A DNA stretch of 64,000 nucleotides from Eopsaltria australis (taxonomy: Eukaryota > Chordata > Aves > Passeriformes > Petroicidae). Of the stretch, positions 50,010 through 61,200 are shown piece by piece. The notes under the pieces were generated by a model. The model was not told the DNA's origin. It did no database searches and saw only the letters and a list, made by a program, of their open reading frames with translations. Made by a program: the position numbers and the translations under genes. Location: assembly GCA_034509425.1 (NCBI GenBank), contig JAVTVJ010000011.1:9128001-9192000 (forward strand), written 5' to 3'. Position 1 is the first letter of the stretch. Each line of letters opens with the position of its first letter.

Positions 50010-51139
50010 AAGTGGCATTACATGCAGATGTATAAGAAATATCATCAATAAAAAAATAAATCTCCAAAACAGATCTAAAATAGATTGTCTGAAAAAAATG
50101 TGTTATAAATATGATAAATGGTGGTACAAAACAAAATATTACGAGCACTCTCTTGGGATGATATACATTAAAATAAGGCAATATCACTGCACTCATATAT
50201 GGTATAGTCTTAGCTGTAAAATTCATTGGGTGAGTGTAACAATTTAGAGCAACAAGGATGTGTTACAATCACGTGTGTATCTAGCATTTTTTCTACAACT
50301 GACAAACTTAATTTTAATTAAAGGTCTGTTCAATCCTTAGCCTTCACCACAACTTCATCAAGCACATTAAGCATTTATTTAACTTTGGCTTCGGTGAAAA
50401 TCCCAGGTGTCGCAACAATTTTGTATTGTTTGGATATAAAAAATGACTTCCAGTATGAAATGAGTTTGTGTCTTGGGGGTTTTGGGTAGATTTTGTTGGT
50501 TTAGGGGTTTAAGAAAAACAAAATATTTCTTTGGTTCAGTTATCTAATCTTTTTACAGTCTTCATTACTTCATGGCACTCCGTTGGAATTTGACATTAAC
50601 AGGAGTAGGGTGGCAGTGATGTCATATGAAATTTCTGCAGATCACATTTGACTTGTAGGCAATTTCTCCAAGTCTTTCATTTTCATATTCTGAAGTGCCA
50701 TTTCCACCTTCTTACCTCTGGCTTCTGCATTTTACAAGAAATCTGACTTCAGTACTTAGGATATTAAAAGTATGTATTAATAAACCATGCACCTTTGAAA
50801 AGAGTTATGGAATATATTCCCTGAGGGCCAGCGATAACCTTGTGGTTCATGGTCTGCAGATAATTTCAATCCTTCAAGCTCAGTATGTGCTTTCATTCAA
50901 AGAGCCAGGTACCCAGGCTTCTGAATAGCTTCATGCAGAGCTGCCTGAACAGGTGGTTACACCCCTATATTTCTCCTCCATGGCTTAATTTATGTATCTT
51001 CTTGGGTTCACTAGAAGGAATGGATAATGGCAGCTTCACTCTAAAGATTCATGGACCATTTTTAAGGGTTAGGTGGGGATTTGGTTTTTTTTTTTTCAAC
51101 AGGGAGGAGCAGAATTCATATATGTCCATCCAGATGAAA

Positions 51140-51760
51140 GATGTTAGAAAAAGTTAAAAAGTCAGGAAAAGAAAGTAGCAAAGAATGAATGGCTAGAGTT
51201 TGAAGAAGGTTATTTCAGATGGAGGCTGAACATGGAAAATCCTCAGGAGCATGAAAGGTACAAGTGCTGATCAAAACTAAGTTCGAACAGGAAGAGAGAA
51301 GTGGAATTGAGAGACTTCAAAAATGGGGAAAAGTCTCACAGAAAAGCTGAGTTTCTTCCTAAAGCACTTGATAGCTCTTACTTACCGAGTGTGAGTAGAA
51401 AGAGGGGAAGCTGATTGCTGAGCTCAAGCCTAAGAGGCAGACATAAGAGTAGAAAACAGAACCCGAGCACTCTGGTGTAAAGAGAAAGAACAAGTTGACA
51501 GGATAGGCTGCAGAGAAGACAAAAGAGTGTAGGTAGCAGCAGAAAGGCAAGCAGGATGAAAACTTTAATTTGGAGCACAGAGTTTTGCAAGATTGAAGAG
51601 ATAGTGCTGCATTAGATAAGGTAAATTGAATGGAGAAAAGAGTGGAGGTGGAGAAAAAGGCATATAGTGGAGTCTGTGTGAAGGAGATGGGAAAAATCAA
51701 AGCCTCTTTCCTGAGGTGTAAAGGCACGGAAAAGAAAATACAAAAAAAAAAAAATCCAAC
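51140..51760. other. Purine-rich (plus-strand) stretch
   Basis: For about 600 bases the plus strand is mostly A and G, ending in an A13 run (51742-51754). The opposite strand is therefore pyrimidine-rich and carries a 134-codon frame (51359-51763, minus) made largely of F, L, S and C. That composition follows from the base skew and is not evidence of a membrane protein. No repeat family is recognised. Confidence 0.5.
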
Positions 51761-53165
51761 CATAAATCAGCGATTTCTATTTTGAGTTGAAGTAATGCTG
51801 AGACATTATCAAAGTTTGTTTTGGTTGCTTTGATGAAGTGCAGGATTAATCTGTACATTGTTTCTTACAGTGGAAAGAACAGTGCATCCAGGTAGTTCTG
51901 CTTCACCGGGGGAGAATGGGAAATCTGGGTTATGGACATTGCTGACTTGATGAATGTTTTTACTATTACTGTTTGATTCGAAACAGTTTCCCATGGTACT
52001 CATTCAGTATACATATGCTTTAATATTAAGGAGTATTAAATAGCTTATTCAAGTAAATATCTTATTTAGGAAACAAAGTACTCAAGTCATCACAATTAAT
52101 TAATTGATTTGGTTTATTTATGTGTTTTGCTCATTTGCAATGGTTTAAATGGGCATCCTTAGTTTAGCATGCACACTAATACACAGGTAAAGAGAAAGAG
52201 AAGTGAAAAAAGCTTCAGTAAGAAAACATCATTTACTTTATGATTTAACACTAATCAACCATTGCTAATGTGCTATAAAATAGTACTTAAGGTAGATACT
52301 GATTTCCATTATTAAACTTAATGGTCTTTGTTTCCTCATCTGCCTTATTCCAATATATTAAGCATGCAGACCCCATAATTTAATTATCACCTGTTAATAT
52401 TGGTTCTAAATTCATTTTTGTGCTTTTGGGCTGAAGCTGCAATGATGAGCCAATTAAAAACCATTATCTGGCTGCTCAAAGCATCACATTTGTAGTTATG
52501 CTCAGTAGTACATGATTCTACAGGGACTTTCAAGATGGAACATGCTGCCCTAATGCCTTTAGGGATTAGCCAAACAAAAGAAAAAATGTAAAGGAAATTT
52601 TAAATATTTTCTCTCCTGCAGGATTTTAATTTTAAGATCTCTTGCTTTGCTGTACATCACAGCTTTCCTTGCAGCTAATTTGCATAGCTGTAAAAGTGTA
52701 GCGTGTAGCTGAATTAAAAGAGAGACTCCTGAGACCCTGGGTTTTCTTTAAATCCCAGAGGAGGAATTTGGTTCAAGAATGTACATAAGGTACTAATTGC
52801 AAGGATTGTGTTAGATAGCTACTATTTGATTGAGACTGCTGAACTAATAAAATACAGCACATCATAACCTCTGAGATTTGATAATGAAAAAAGGAGCATT
52901 TAATTTATGTAGTTGTTCGCAAAGCAACTCGAAAGAACAACAGCCACAGACTGTATCAGCTCCATTACATTGTTTATTAATACGAATGACTCCTTTCCTC
53001 TTGTGTTATCAGCTTGTTGCTGACATGGAATTTCAAGTGCAGGTGTTTCAAGTTGATCGAAATTTGAACTTTTATAATGGCTGACTGAGAAATGGCTGAT
53101 GTAGATGATGCACCATGGAATTTGTTAGAAGAGTAGATACATTTCACTTAGAAACATATTTTTTT

Positions 53166-53179
53166 GTGTGTGTGTGTGT
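53166..53179. repeat. (GT)7 microsatellite
   Basis: Seven GT units after a T run. Confidence 0.95.
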
Positions 53180-53238
53180 CAGTCTGTAGCAGTGCATTAT
53201 AAACTTTCCAGCTCTTTGAGTTTATGGATACATAGTAG

Positions 53239-53257
53239 TCTAGACTAGACTAGACTA
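53239..53257. repeat. (TAGAC)n pentanucleotide repeat
   Basis: Between three and four copies of TAGAC just upstream of the CR1 element. Confidence 0.9.
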
Positions 53258-53278
53258 TTTGATCTACTGTATCTCCAT

Positions 53279-53965
53279 TCATAGAATTGCAGAATACTGA
53301 GTGGAAAGGGACCTCAAGGATCATCTTGTCCTTCCTTTCTTGGCAAAAGCACAGTCTAGACAAGATGTCCCAGCACTTTGGCCACCTGGATCTTAAAATT
53401 GTCTAGTGTTGGGGAATTTACCCCTTTTTCCCTGAAGAGATTATTGCAGTGTCTGATTGTTCTCATTGTGAAAATTTTTCCTCTTTTGAGTAATTGGAAT
53501 CTCCCCTTGTCTTTTCAAAGTGACTCCTTGTAAAAAGGAAGTTTCCATCTTCTTTGTAGCCCCCCTTTAAATACTGGAATATGGTTATAAGGTCCCCCCA
53601 AAACTTTCTTTTCTCAAAAAGTACAGTTCTCTCAGTCTTTCATCATATGGCAGCCTGCCCAGTCCTTTGCTCAGTTGTGTCCTTTCACTGGACCCTTTCC
53701 AGCCTGTCCACATCGCTTTTGTATAGCAGGGACCAAAACTGAACACAGAATTTCAGGTGTAGCCTGACAAGTGCTGAGTGGAATGGGATAACAACCTCTT
53801 TGTTTCTGCTGGTGATGCTCCTGCAGATGCAGCCCAGCATGCTGTTGGCTCTCTGCTGCAGCAGGACACTGCTCATTCAGATTTAGCTTGTCCACCTGCA
53901 ACCCCAGGCTCTTTTCCACAGAGTTGCTCCTGGCCTGGTTGATCCCAGCCTGTGCTGCACCCTGT
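53279..53965 (-). mobile_element. CR1 LINE 3' fragment on minus strand, longer copy
   Basis: CR1 read on the minus strand, about 690 bp. Plus-strand landmarks in order are TCATAGAATTGCAGAA (53279), GGGACCTCAAGGATCATC, CTGAAGAGATTATTGCAG, TTCCTCTTTTGAGTAA, CCAGCCTGTCCACATC, GCAGGGACCAAAACTGAACAC, TTTCAGGTGTAGCCTGACAAG and GATGCAGCCCAGCATGCTGT. It reaches further upstream than the copies at 3511 and 38769 and differs from them in sequence, suggesting another CR1 subfamily. There are many substitutions and no intact frame; the 82- and 63-codon frames on the minus strand are repeat remnants. Confidence 0.92.
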
Positions 53966-56900
53966 GTTTTCTGCTTTGTTTGGGGTTTTTATATTGTACT
54001 GCATACACACAACAGCAGGGTTAAAAGTTTCTAGAGGAGGCAGAGAATCTTCCTCCATAGAGAAATCCTCTCTTCTGGAGCACAGCTGACTTAGAAGCTC
54101 TTTTAGGGGCCTTGCTTGCCTGTGTTATAATGAGGGACTGTCCTTTTGCTTCTGTTTGTCTGGAGCACCACTGTCTTCAACTTGACTTTTCTTGGACCAA
54201 TTCCTCAAATGAATCAAACATCATTCCTTGGGCCACTGCAGAGTTCCCTGGCATCTCTATGGAAACATCCTGTTATTAGCCATTTAAAACTAACAGAAAG
54301 TGGAATTACTGCTGAACATACTTAGCCAGGTTTTAAATCAGTTTGGTGTTTTTTGAGGGAATAGAAAAGCTACCAAAGAAAAAGCTAGCCACAGATGAAG
54401 TCGAGGAGAATTCCCCAGCTGATAGATATGTGCATGTTTGGGTGCTGGTTTGGTTTGGTTTGGTTGCTTTCTGCTTGTAATTTTTTCACTATTTTGTTAT
54501 GGGCATGTGTTCTTTTGTCAGGGAGAGCTATTAGGAACAGGACAGGAACCCTGCTGTTTCTTAAAATTAAAATGGGAACAAAAGCTCAGTCAGGAGAAGA
54601 AAAAAAATAAGCACAGATAAGAAATAAATGTAAATTAAGTTAGCAGGGTTAAGTAGTTTTGACCACAAATGGCAAAATAAATACAGCTTACCATCCTTAG
54701 AAATTCTTCTGCTTCTTTGAGTTGGCCTGGATAATTGTAAGCTATATATTGTATTTTTCTCATTAAATGAGATGTTCACTCTTTTTCTGCCTCCTTGTAT
54801 GTTCACTAGTCTGTTTTTCAAGTTTCTGGAAAAGCAACAGTTAAGCAGAGCTATTCCTGAGCTTTTCTCATCACTTCTCCCCCCCCGCCTTTCTGCCAGG
54901 TCTGCAAGGTCCACAGGACAAACTTGAAAAAATCAAGTTAATTTGGCCCACGTTCAATATCTACCCAATCTGTGCGCACATTTGGGCACTACTGCCCAAA
55001 ATTATTTAGAGGAAAACTGAACAAAAGCTGGAAGGTAAATTATTGAGGCAACAATTTTGGAGAATATAAAGCGTATCAGGAAGAGGCAAGTTTTCTTTAT
55101 ATTCATTGTTCACATAATGTTTGGGTAGTTTTAAATGTAAAGGGATCCTTTAATGTAGATTAACCTGTAAAACAACTCTGAGGTTACTCAGTTTCGTAAA
55201 AGAAGCTCTGGCTTGCCTGAAGAGACAGAGTAATTTTTCTTGTAAGTAAGCTGAATACTATTAGTATTTTCATCAATCACTGTGTCAAGTGAATGTATTT
55301 CATGTTTGTATTAGTAAGTTGCCAAGACAGTTTGGCTAAAGGGTAATGATTCTAGGATATCACTTGACCCTTGCAAATGCAAAGTAATTTGGGGTTTAGA
55401 GTGAACCTCTGCAATTGTGAGTTCACAGTTTAATTCTTTATAGGCAGGCATGTATTTAACATGGTCCTGTAGTTTCCTTAGTTAAGCAAATCTAGCAAAG
55501 TTAATCATATTTTTTCAATGTAACAATTTGATCTCATTATGTACGAGTCAAACTAATGCTTCAGAATTGCAGTTCTCTACATCCCTGTGTGTAATAGGAA
55601 ACTTCACCATATACACAGATTTTTAATTATATAAAAATAACTATATTTGGCACTGGATTGTATATTCAGGCTAGCTGATACGATATGCCTTCTTTTTTAA
55701 GAGACACATGTCTTTAGCTCAGATAGTCCTTGAAGGCTTCATCTGTGAAGAAATTGCATAGTATTTAGTTGTATTTTTAATATTTTCTTAATAAGTCAGT
55801 ATTTTGCAATGTTTTACTGTGTTCTGATGAATGGAAGCATTAGTCTCAGTAAGAGAGTCACAGGCTGTGTATATGCAGTTCTGTTCTGGGTAACGCTCCA
55901 AATGTTCTGCCTTCAGAGCGTGTTCTGAAGGTCCGTGATGTGACTTTACATTCTGGAGGTACTGACTGGCTTTGCCTGAATACTTCACTTCACATTTATA
56001 ACAGGAATCAGAGTGGTTTGTGCTGTATGAAAAATGCTGTATCTTCTTCTAACAAAGAGGAATTACTCTTTGAGTAGAGATTATTTTGCTGAAAATTTAC
56101 ATTTGAATTAATATTAAGAACTATAGCTTTTGTGTCATTATTTACTTTATTCTGGCAGGCCTTAATAATGAGATAACAAGCTCTTTCCATAGTTAAAATC
56201 AGACTGTTTCCAACATGCTGTTTTAGAAGGAATTATATTGTTGTTCCACTAAATTATTGAGTGCTTATCTTCTCCTGTTGCGTTCATGTAAGTGTTGTAC
56301 AGACAGCACAACACTTTGAACAACTCTTTTTGCAGAGAAATGTGTCTTGAGAAATTGCTTAGACTGCCATGAATATTCTTCCACATGAGGAGGTATTCCC
56401 TAATGGTGTCTGAATTTGAGCATTGACTAACTCATGCCTTTTAACCATTGGGATGGTAACTCTTCACATCTTTCAATAGTTAGAAGGTTCAGTCAATATT
56501 ATGGAAATGTTCATTTAGAAATCTTAAGATTACAGGAGGTCATGAGGCTTCTTTCTCCCTCCCATATTACAGTTCATAATTCAGCAAATTTCTCCATTCA
56601 GCAATAGTGTGAAATTATTTCTATCTCGAGATATCATATTTTATCTGGAACAACTTTTATATAACAAGAATATAGAAAACCACAAAAAATTGTGTTAGTG
56701 AGACAAAACCAAATAGTACTGGAACTTGGCAATCATCAAACTTTAATTATATATGGATTGCTTAGCTTGGATTATGGGAGATGGTAAGTGCCCTTGCTAT
56801 AACTGGTTAAGCAAGAGTAAATGGATGATAATGGTTTTATATGGAATCATTATTCATCGTATATCATGCTGAGAGACTTCCTTTTTCTCTCACTTTTCAT

Positions 56901-57439
56901 TTATTTAGTGGCTTTATTTAGTAGGCAACTAATTAATAAAGAATAAATATCCAGAGGTCATTGTCCTAGCTATTAGCATCCTCTGTTGTACAGGTTAAGA
57001 TGACTTCTTTTGTATGGTCTTAATTTTGCCTGAGATGGGCTGGCTGCTTCAAACAAGATATCAGATTTAAAAGCCAAACATGCCCGCTGGATGCAGAGTA
57101 CTTCCAGCTTGTTCTTCTTAGACACATATAGCTTGTGACACCAAATGTGATCTTGAACTGCATCACCATAATTCTGCTGTGGGTACTGAAAATATAACCA
57201 GGAAATTGTGCCTCATTAAGGTTTTACAGTTGGCTGTTTTGAAGTATAAATATAGTTCAGAATGAAAAATGCTGTTTAAAATAAATTCAGTCTCTGTATG
57301 GGCTGTACTGCTTGTATCTGCAGTCAGCTCTTTAGAGACATGAGGGTCTTTCAGCTAAGCCCACAGAAACGCTGGATTTTTCGTAACTTTAGAGGTCGTG
57401 GTGTGCAACATCATTTCTCACAGACTGGTTAGGTTTCAC
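53966..57439. other. AT-rich non-coding stretch
   Basis: No gene is recognised. Open frames of up to 115 codons (minus, 54567-54914) have no known motif. A short GC patch CCCCCCCGCC lies at about 54880. Nothing else of structure is seen. Confidence 0.6.
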
Positions 57440-58215
57440 CCATTTCCACCCAGATTTTTCTACCGCAGTCCCTCCTTTCAGAATGTTGTTGTACGGCCAC
57501 ATTCCTGTAATGATGATTACAAATCTCCTCTGAGTTTCCATCCTTAATTTATTCATAACCAGTTTCTATCCATTTGTTCTAACACAAACATTCTCTCATA
57601 GATTTAGCAAATCTTTTGTCCCCAGTGCTTTTGCTGCAAGCAATCATCTTTCTTCCTGGACTGTATTTTTCAGCATGAAAAAAACAACCCCCTTCAGTGT
57701 CCTCCTGTAAGATAGGCTTATGTTTGATCTCTGTATCAGTCCTGTTCAGTACCTAATTCAAATTTGAGGTCTTTTTTTTGAACATGGGTAACTGAAATGA
57801 TACTAAATACTTCAGGTGAGGTCTCAGTACAGGCTATACAATGGTATGAATACTCCCTGTTTTTTATGAAATACCTTGCCTTGCCCTTTTCATGGTCAGA
57901 TTCAATTAAATGGCTCATAGTCATCCTGTGACTGACTAAAATAGGCTACTGTTTCCAACTAATGAGCTCCCAGTATATCCCAGGAATTCTTGCTAGTAGT
58001 CCCATGTGCCTTCTGGATTGTTACTTTCAACCCAGTTCTGTTTCTGGGGTCTTCAAGATCATGCATTTCTTCCCAGAGGACATTAAAATCCTCCTTCTCT
58101 AGAAAGACTCTACCTACTGACTTTGTATCCTTAAGAAAATGTATTAGTGCATCTTTATTTTTATCCTAAGGTCATTACTTAGAACATTAAATAAAGCAAG
58201 TCCCGAACTACAAAC
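57440..58215 (-). mobile_element. Old decayed CR1/L3-like LINE on minus strand
   Basis: The order of loosely kept landmarks is that of a LINE of the CR1/L3 clade in antisense. They include CTCCTCTGAGTTTCC near 57525, an AAATACTTCAGGTGAGGTCTCA block near 57804, GAATACTCCCTG near 57848, CATTTCTTCCCAGAGG near 58064 and AGAACATTAAATAAAGCAAGTCC near 58180 (the block in which intact copies read AA.ATGTTAAA.AG.A..GGTCCC). Divergence is much higher than in the other copies, so it probably predates the bird lineage's recent CR1 activity. No coding frame survives. Confidence 0.7.
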
Positions 58216-61200
58216 CCAGTATTTTTGGATGAGATTAGTCACATCCATGAGGTAATGGTAGTAAGTGGCTCCTAAATGGTGATTTTTTTTTTAATAGATA
58301 CAGTTTGCATCGCTGTGAATCAAGTTTTTCATGTTTCCTCAGAGCTCAGTGTTTTATACCCAGATACTCACTACTTGAAACTTAAAACCTGGTGTTTCAG
58401 AAATTGCAAGGTCACATCTGATACAAAGGCCGTCTTCTCTAAGGGCCTAGCAATCTGTCCAGATTTTCACCAAACACCACGCAGGTTAGATAAATGGGCC
58501 TCTGTGGATGCAGCATTTGGCAGATTAGATGCCTGTTATCTGTTCTCTCCACCCGCTAACATATTGCTAATTAGGTTTGAGAGTGAGGTGAAATGATTCA
58601 TCTTAGCAGAACAGTGAGTGTCTTTAGTAAATCCTTACTCTACTTCAATTCCAATCTACTCAACAGAGAAAAGAAAATAGAAAGTGAGAAATGCTTCTGG
58701 GGTTGTACATGCAATTTTTATGTTTGTTTCTTCCCTGCCCTTATCTCTAAAAGTCCTTAGATTATCATTAAGTGAGTGAATATGAGCCATTCATGTCAAT
58801 TAATAGTAAATGCAGAATAAATTCAGATAACCATACGCTGAAAATGTGAACGAAGAAGTACTTGGGATAATTCTTTTGTATGTTTGTGTAAATAAAGTGA
58901 TGAGACGGGTAGTTTATCTTTATGCAGTACAGAAGACAACTGCACGATGGGTAGAAAACACAAGTGCACGGAAAACAATAAAACTGACATTCATGATCTT
59001 CCAAGTGCTTGATTTTTAAACTTAATTAGGACTGTTTAAACACTGGGTGGTTCCTTTTTTGTTTACTTTTGCCTATACTGTTACTGAGTTCTTTAGTAGC
59101 ATCTCCTGTGGCTGTTCCTCTTCCCTTATTTCTTCACAGCCACAGTGGTGATGACTGTGTCATATCTAATGATCTGCAGTACTCCAACCTCTTCTCCCCC
59201 TGGAATAATCCGACGGGTGATCTTCCCATACATGTCCTGCAGTTTAAGCTAAGAATTGCTCCTCAAACCGTGCTATATGTTTATATTTCAAGGCTGGTGT
59301 TAACGAATGCCTATAGCTTGCCGTTTGTTGTAAGGGATACCATCCTGCTATAAGATACTGCAGAGCAACATAAGCAAAGTAAGTAATTACAGTATTCGTC
59401 TGAGATGTGAATGGTTGGATTATACAGATATTACATTTATATTCAACTAGAAGAACAGTGAGATTGATATATCGCTCCTCACTTGCATAATACAGTATGT
59501 GCTATAACACTTAAAAATGCTCTGTAATTGCTTTAGTCCTTTGTTGATGTATAAATGGCATATTTGTATGCATCTGTGTAAGTGCCTCATAGAATTTTAC
59601 AAGTTGAAGAAACGTGTGACTGAATTAGTAACATTAATCTTTTCAAGGAAAAAATCTGTCTGCTCTGTGGATGTGCAACTGCTGATATTTATTGATGTAA
59701 GAGAAGTTGTTAGATAAGTGCCCCTTGGTCTGTAGCTTCACTGGATAAGTATTGTTGGAATATTAATCTGCCAGGTTGTGCTTGTCTCATGTTGAGAAAA
59801 ACAGCAACATTCTTGCTGTCAGCACTGGGTTTGAGCTGTTTGGATCCAGCTGATGGTTTTTTCTCCATTCATCTCTGGGCGAGGAGCAAAAAATGTTTCC
59901 TGCTCTCTTGTGCTTTCATAAAGACAAGGGGGAAGAGATCTGTGAGCTTTTTCCTATTTAAGGAACTACTTACAAAGACTGGGGAGGGGAAAGGTGGTTC
60001 TCTCTGTCTTGGGTAACTTTGTGTCCTTCTGACAGAAAGATGCTGCAGATGTTGAGAGTGGTTCCTCCTAAAACTGCATTTTTGTTGTGGGAATTTCAGT
60101 CCTGGAGTAATGAGACCACTGGCATCACAAAACCAAGCAATGTATATATCCCTATGAAGCTACTTAGATTAATTTGAGGAGAATGAAACTAGCAGCTGCC
60201 ACCTTTTAAAGATACTCTGAAGGTGTGGAAGGGGATTGGAAGTGCTTTCTGGGATCTGTGGATCACAAAGGTAAAAGATGCGGCAAGTGGACTCAGGGTT
60301 AATTAAGGCAGTCTGAAAACCAGCATTTGCTTATGGCTCTGTTAATAGTGCAAGAGCTGCTGTGAGACTCTTGATGTCTCATGCAGGGAGAATGGCCAAG
60401 GATGTCTTTGTATCTGATCAAGCAATAGTCTGCTCTTCTTGGAAAAAGCAGACTTCCTTAAGCAGTTAATCTGCAAAGGAAAACATGGAAAAGCCAACTT
60501 AGTTGAAATGTATCTCCAGCTATAGGTAATAGGGTTTTTGAATTTAATCTCCTGGCTCATGTAATACCTTCTGCTTGTGCTCCAGTTGGAGTCTCTGAAG
60601 CACTGAACTTAGGAATTAGCATCCAGAAAGCTGTACTCTTGGATTTTTTGTAGATGTGTGTAAATGTAAATGCATGAAATGCAGCTTTGTTGTAAATGAA
60701 GGACAAACCCATATTTGGTCATTTACATGAAAAATACTCCTAAACTTGAACTTTGGGATGAGGCTTGTCGTGTTTATACTCTGACATGCAGGAAATGCAA
60801 CCACCCAAAAATGTTTGATACAGAAGTTAATGCTGTGGGAAATCTCATTGAGAATCTGTAATTTCACCCCAAACAAAAAATGTTAGTTGGAGAACAGTTT
60901 GGGAAGGCAGAGAGGGAGAAGCTTGAAATGCAAGTTTTCAAATTCTTTCATTTTCTTTTATTTCCTTTCATTTTTTCTTTAAAAATTCAAAATATTTTCA
61001 AAATTGTCCTCATGAATTTGTAAGAAAAGCAAAAAATGAAGGAGTATACGTATAAAAGAGTAAAAAGAAGAACTGGTATTATTTTCATCCCTTAAGAGGG
61101 AGAAATGCATCCAGATGCAGGAAGGCCTCGTGCAATTTCCTTTATGACCTGAGTAAGCTTGAACCTTCACTTTCCTATTCCTGTGAAGATGTCTGGGGAA

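Larger units (their letters stand above)
39206..53278. other. AT-rich non-coding stretch
   Basis: About 14 kb without a confidently called gene. It contains the two minus-strand exon candidates (41759-41902, 43326-43383), poly-T or poly-A runs at 41986-42001, 45886-45900 and 48648-48661, short tandem duplications near 43653, 44709 and 49960, a double hairpin at 46857-46909, a GC-richer patch at 44330-44640, a purine-rich stretch at 51140-51760 and a (GT)7 run at 53166-53179. Open frames reach 134 codons but lie in low-complexity or strand-skewed DNA. Confidence 0.55.

Noticed and set aside
51359..51763. 134-codon minus-strand frame rich in F, L, S and C, looking like a membrane protein
   Set aside because: Its composition follows directly from the pyrimidine-rich strand it is read from.
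56760..56790. Possible 18-nt microexon between TGCTTAG and ATG|GTAAGTG
   Set aside because: The upstream pyrimidine tract is poor, and single strong donors are expected by chance over 64 kb.
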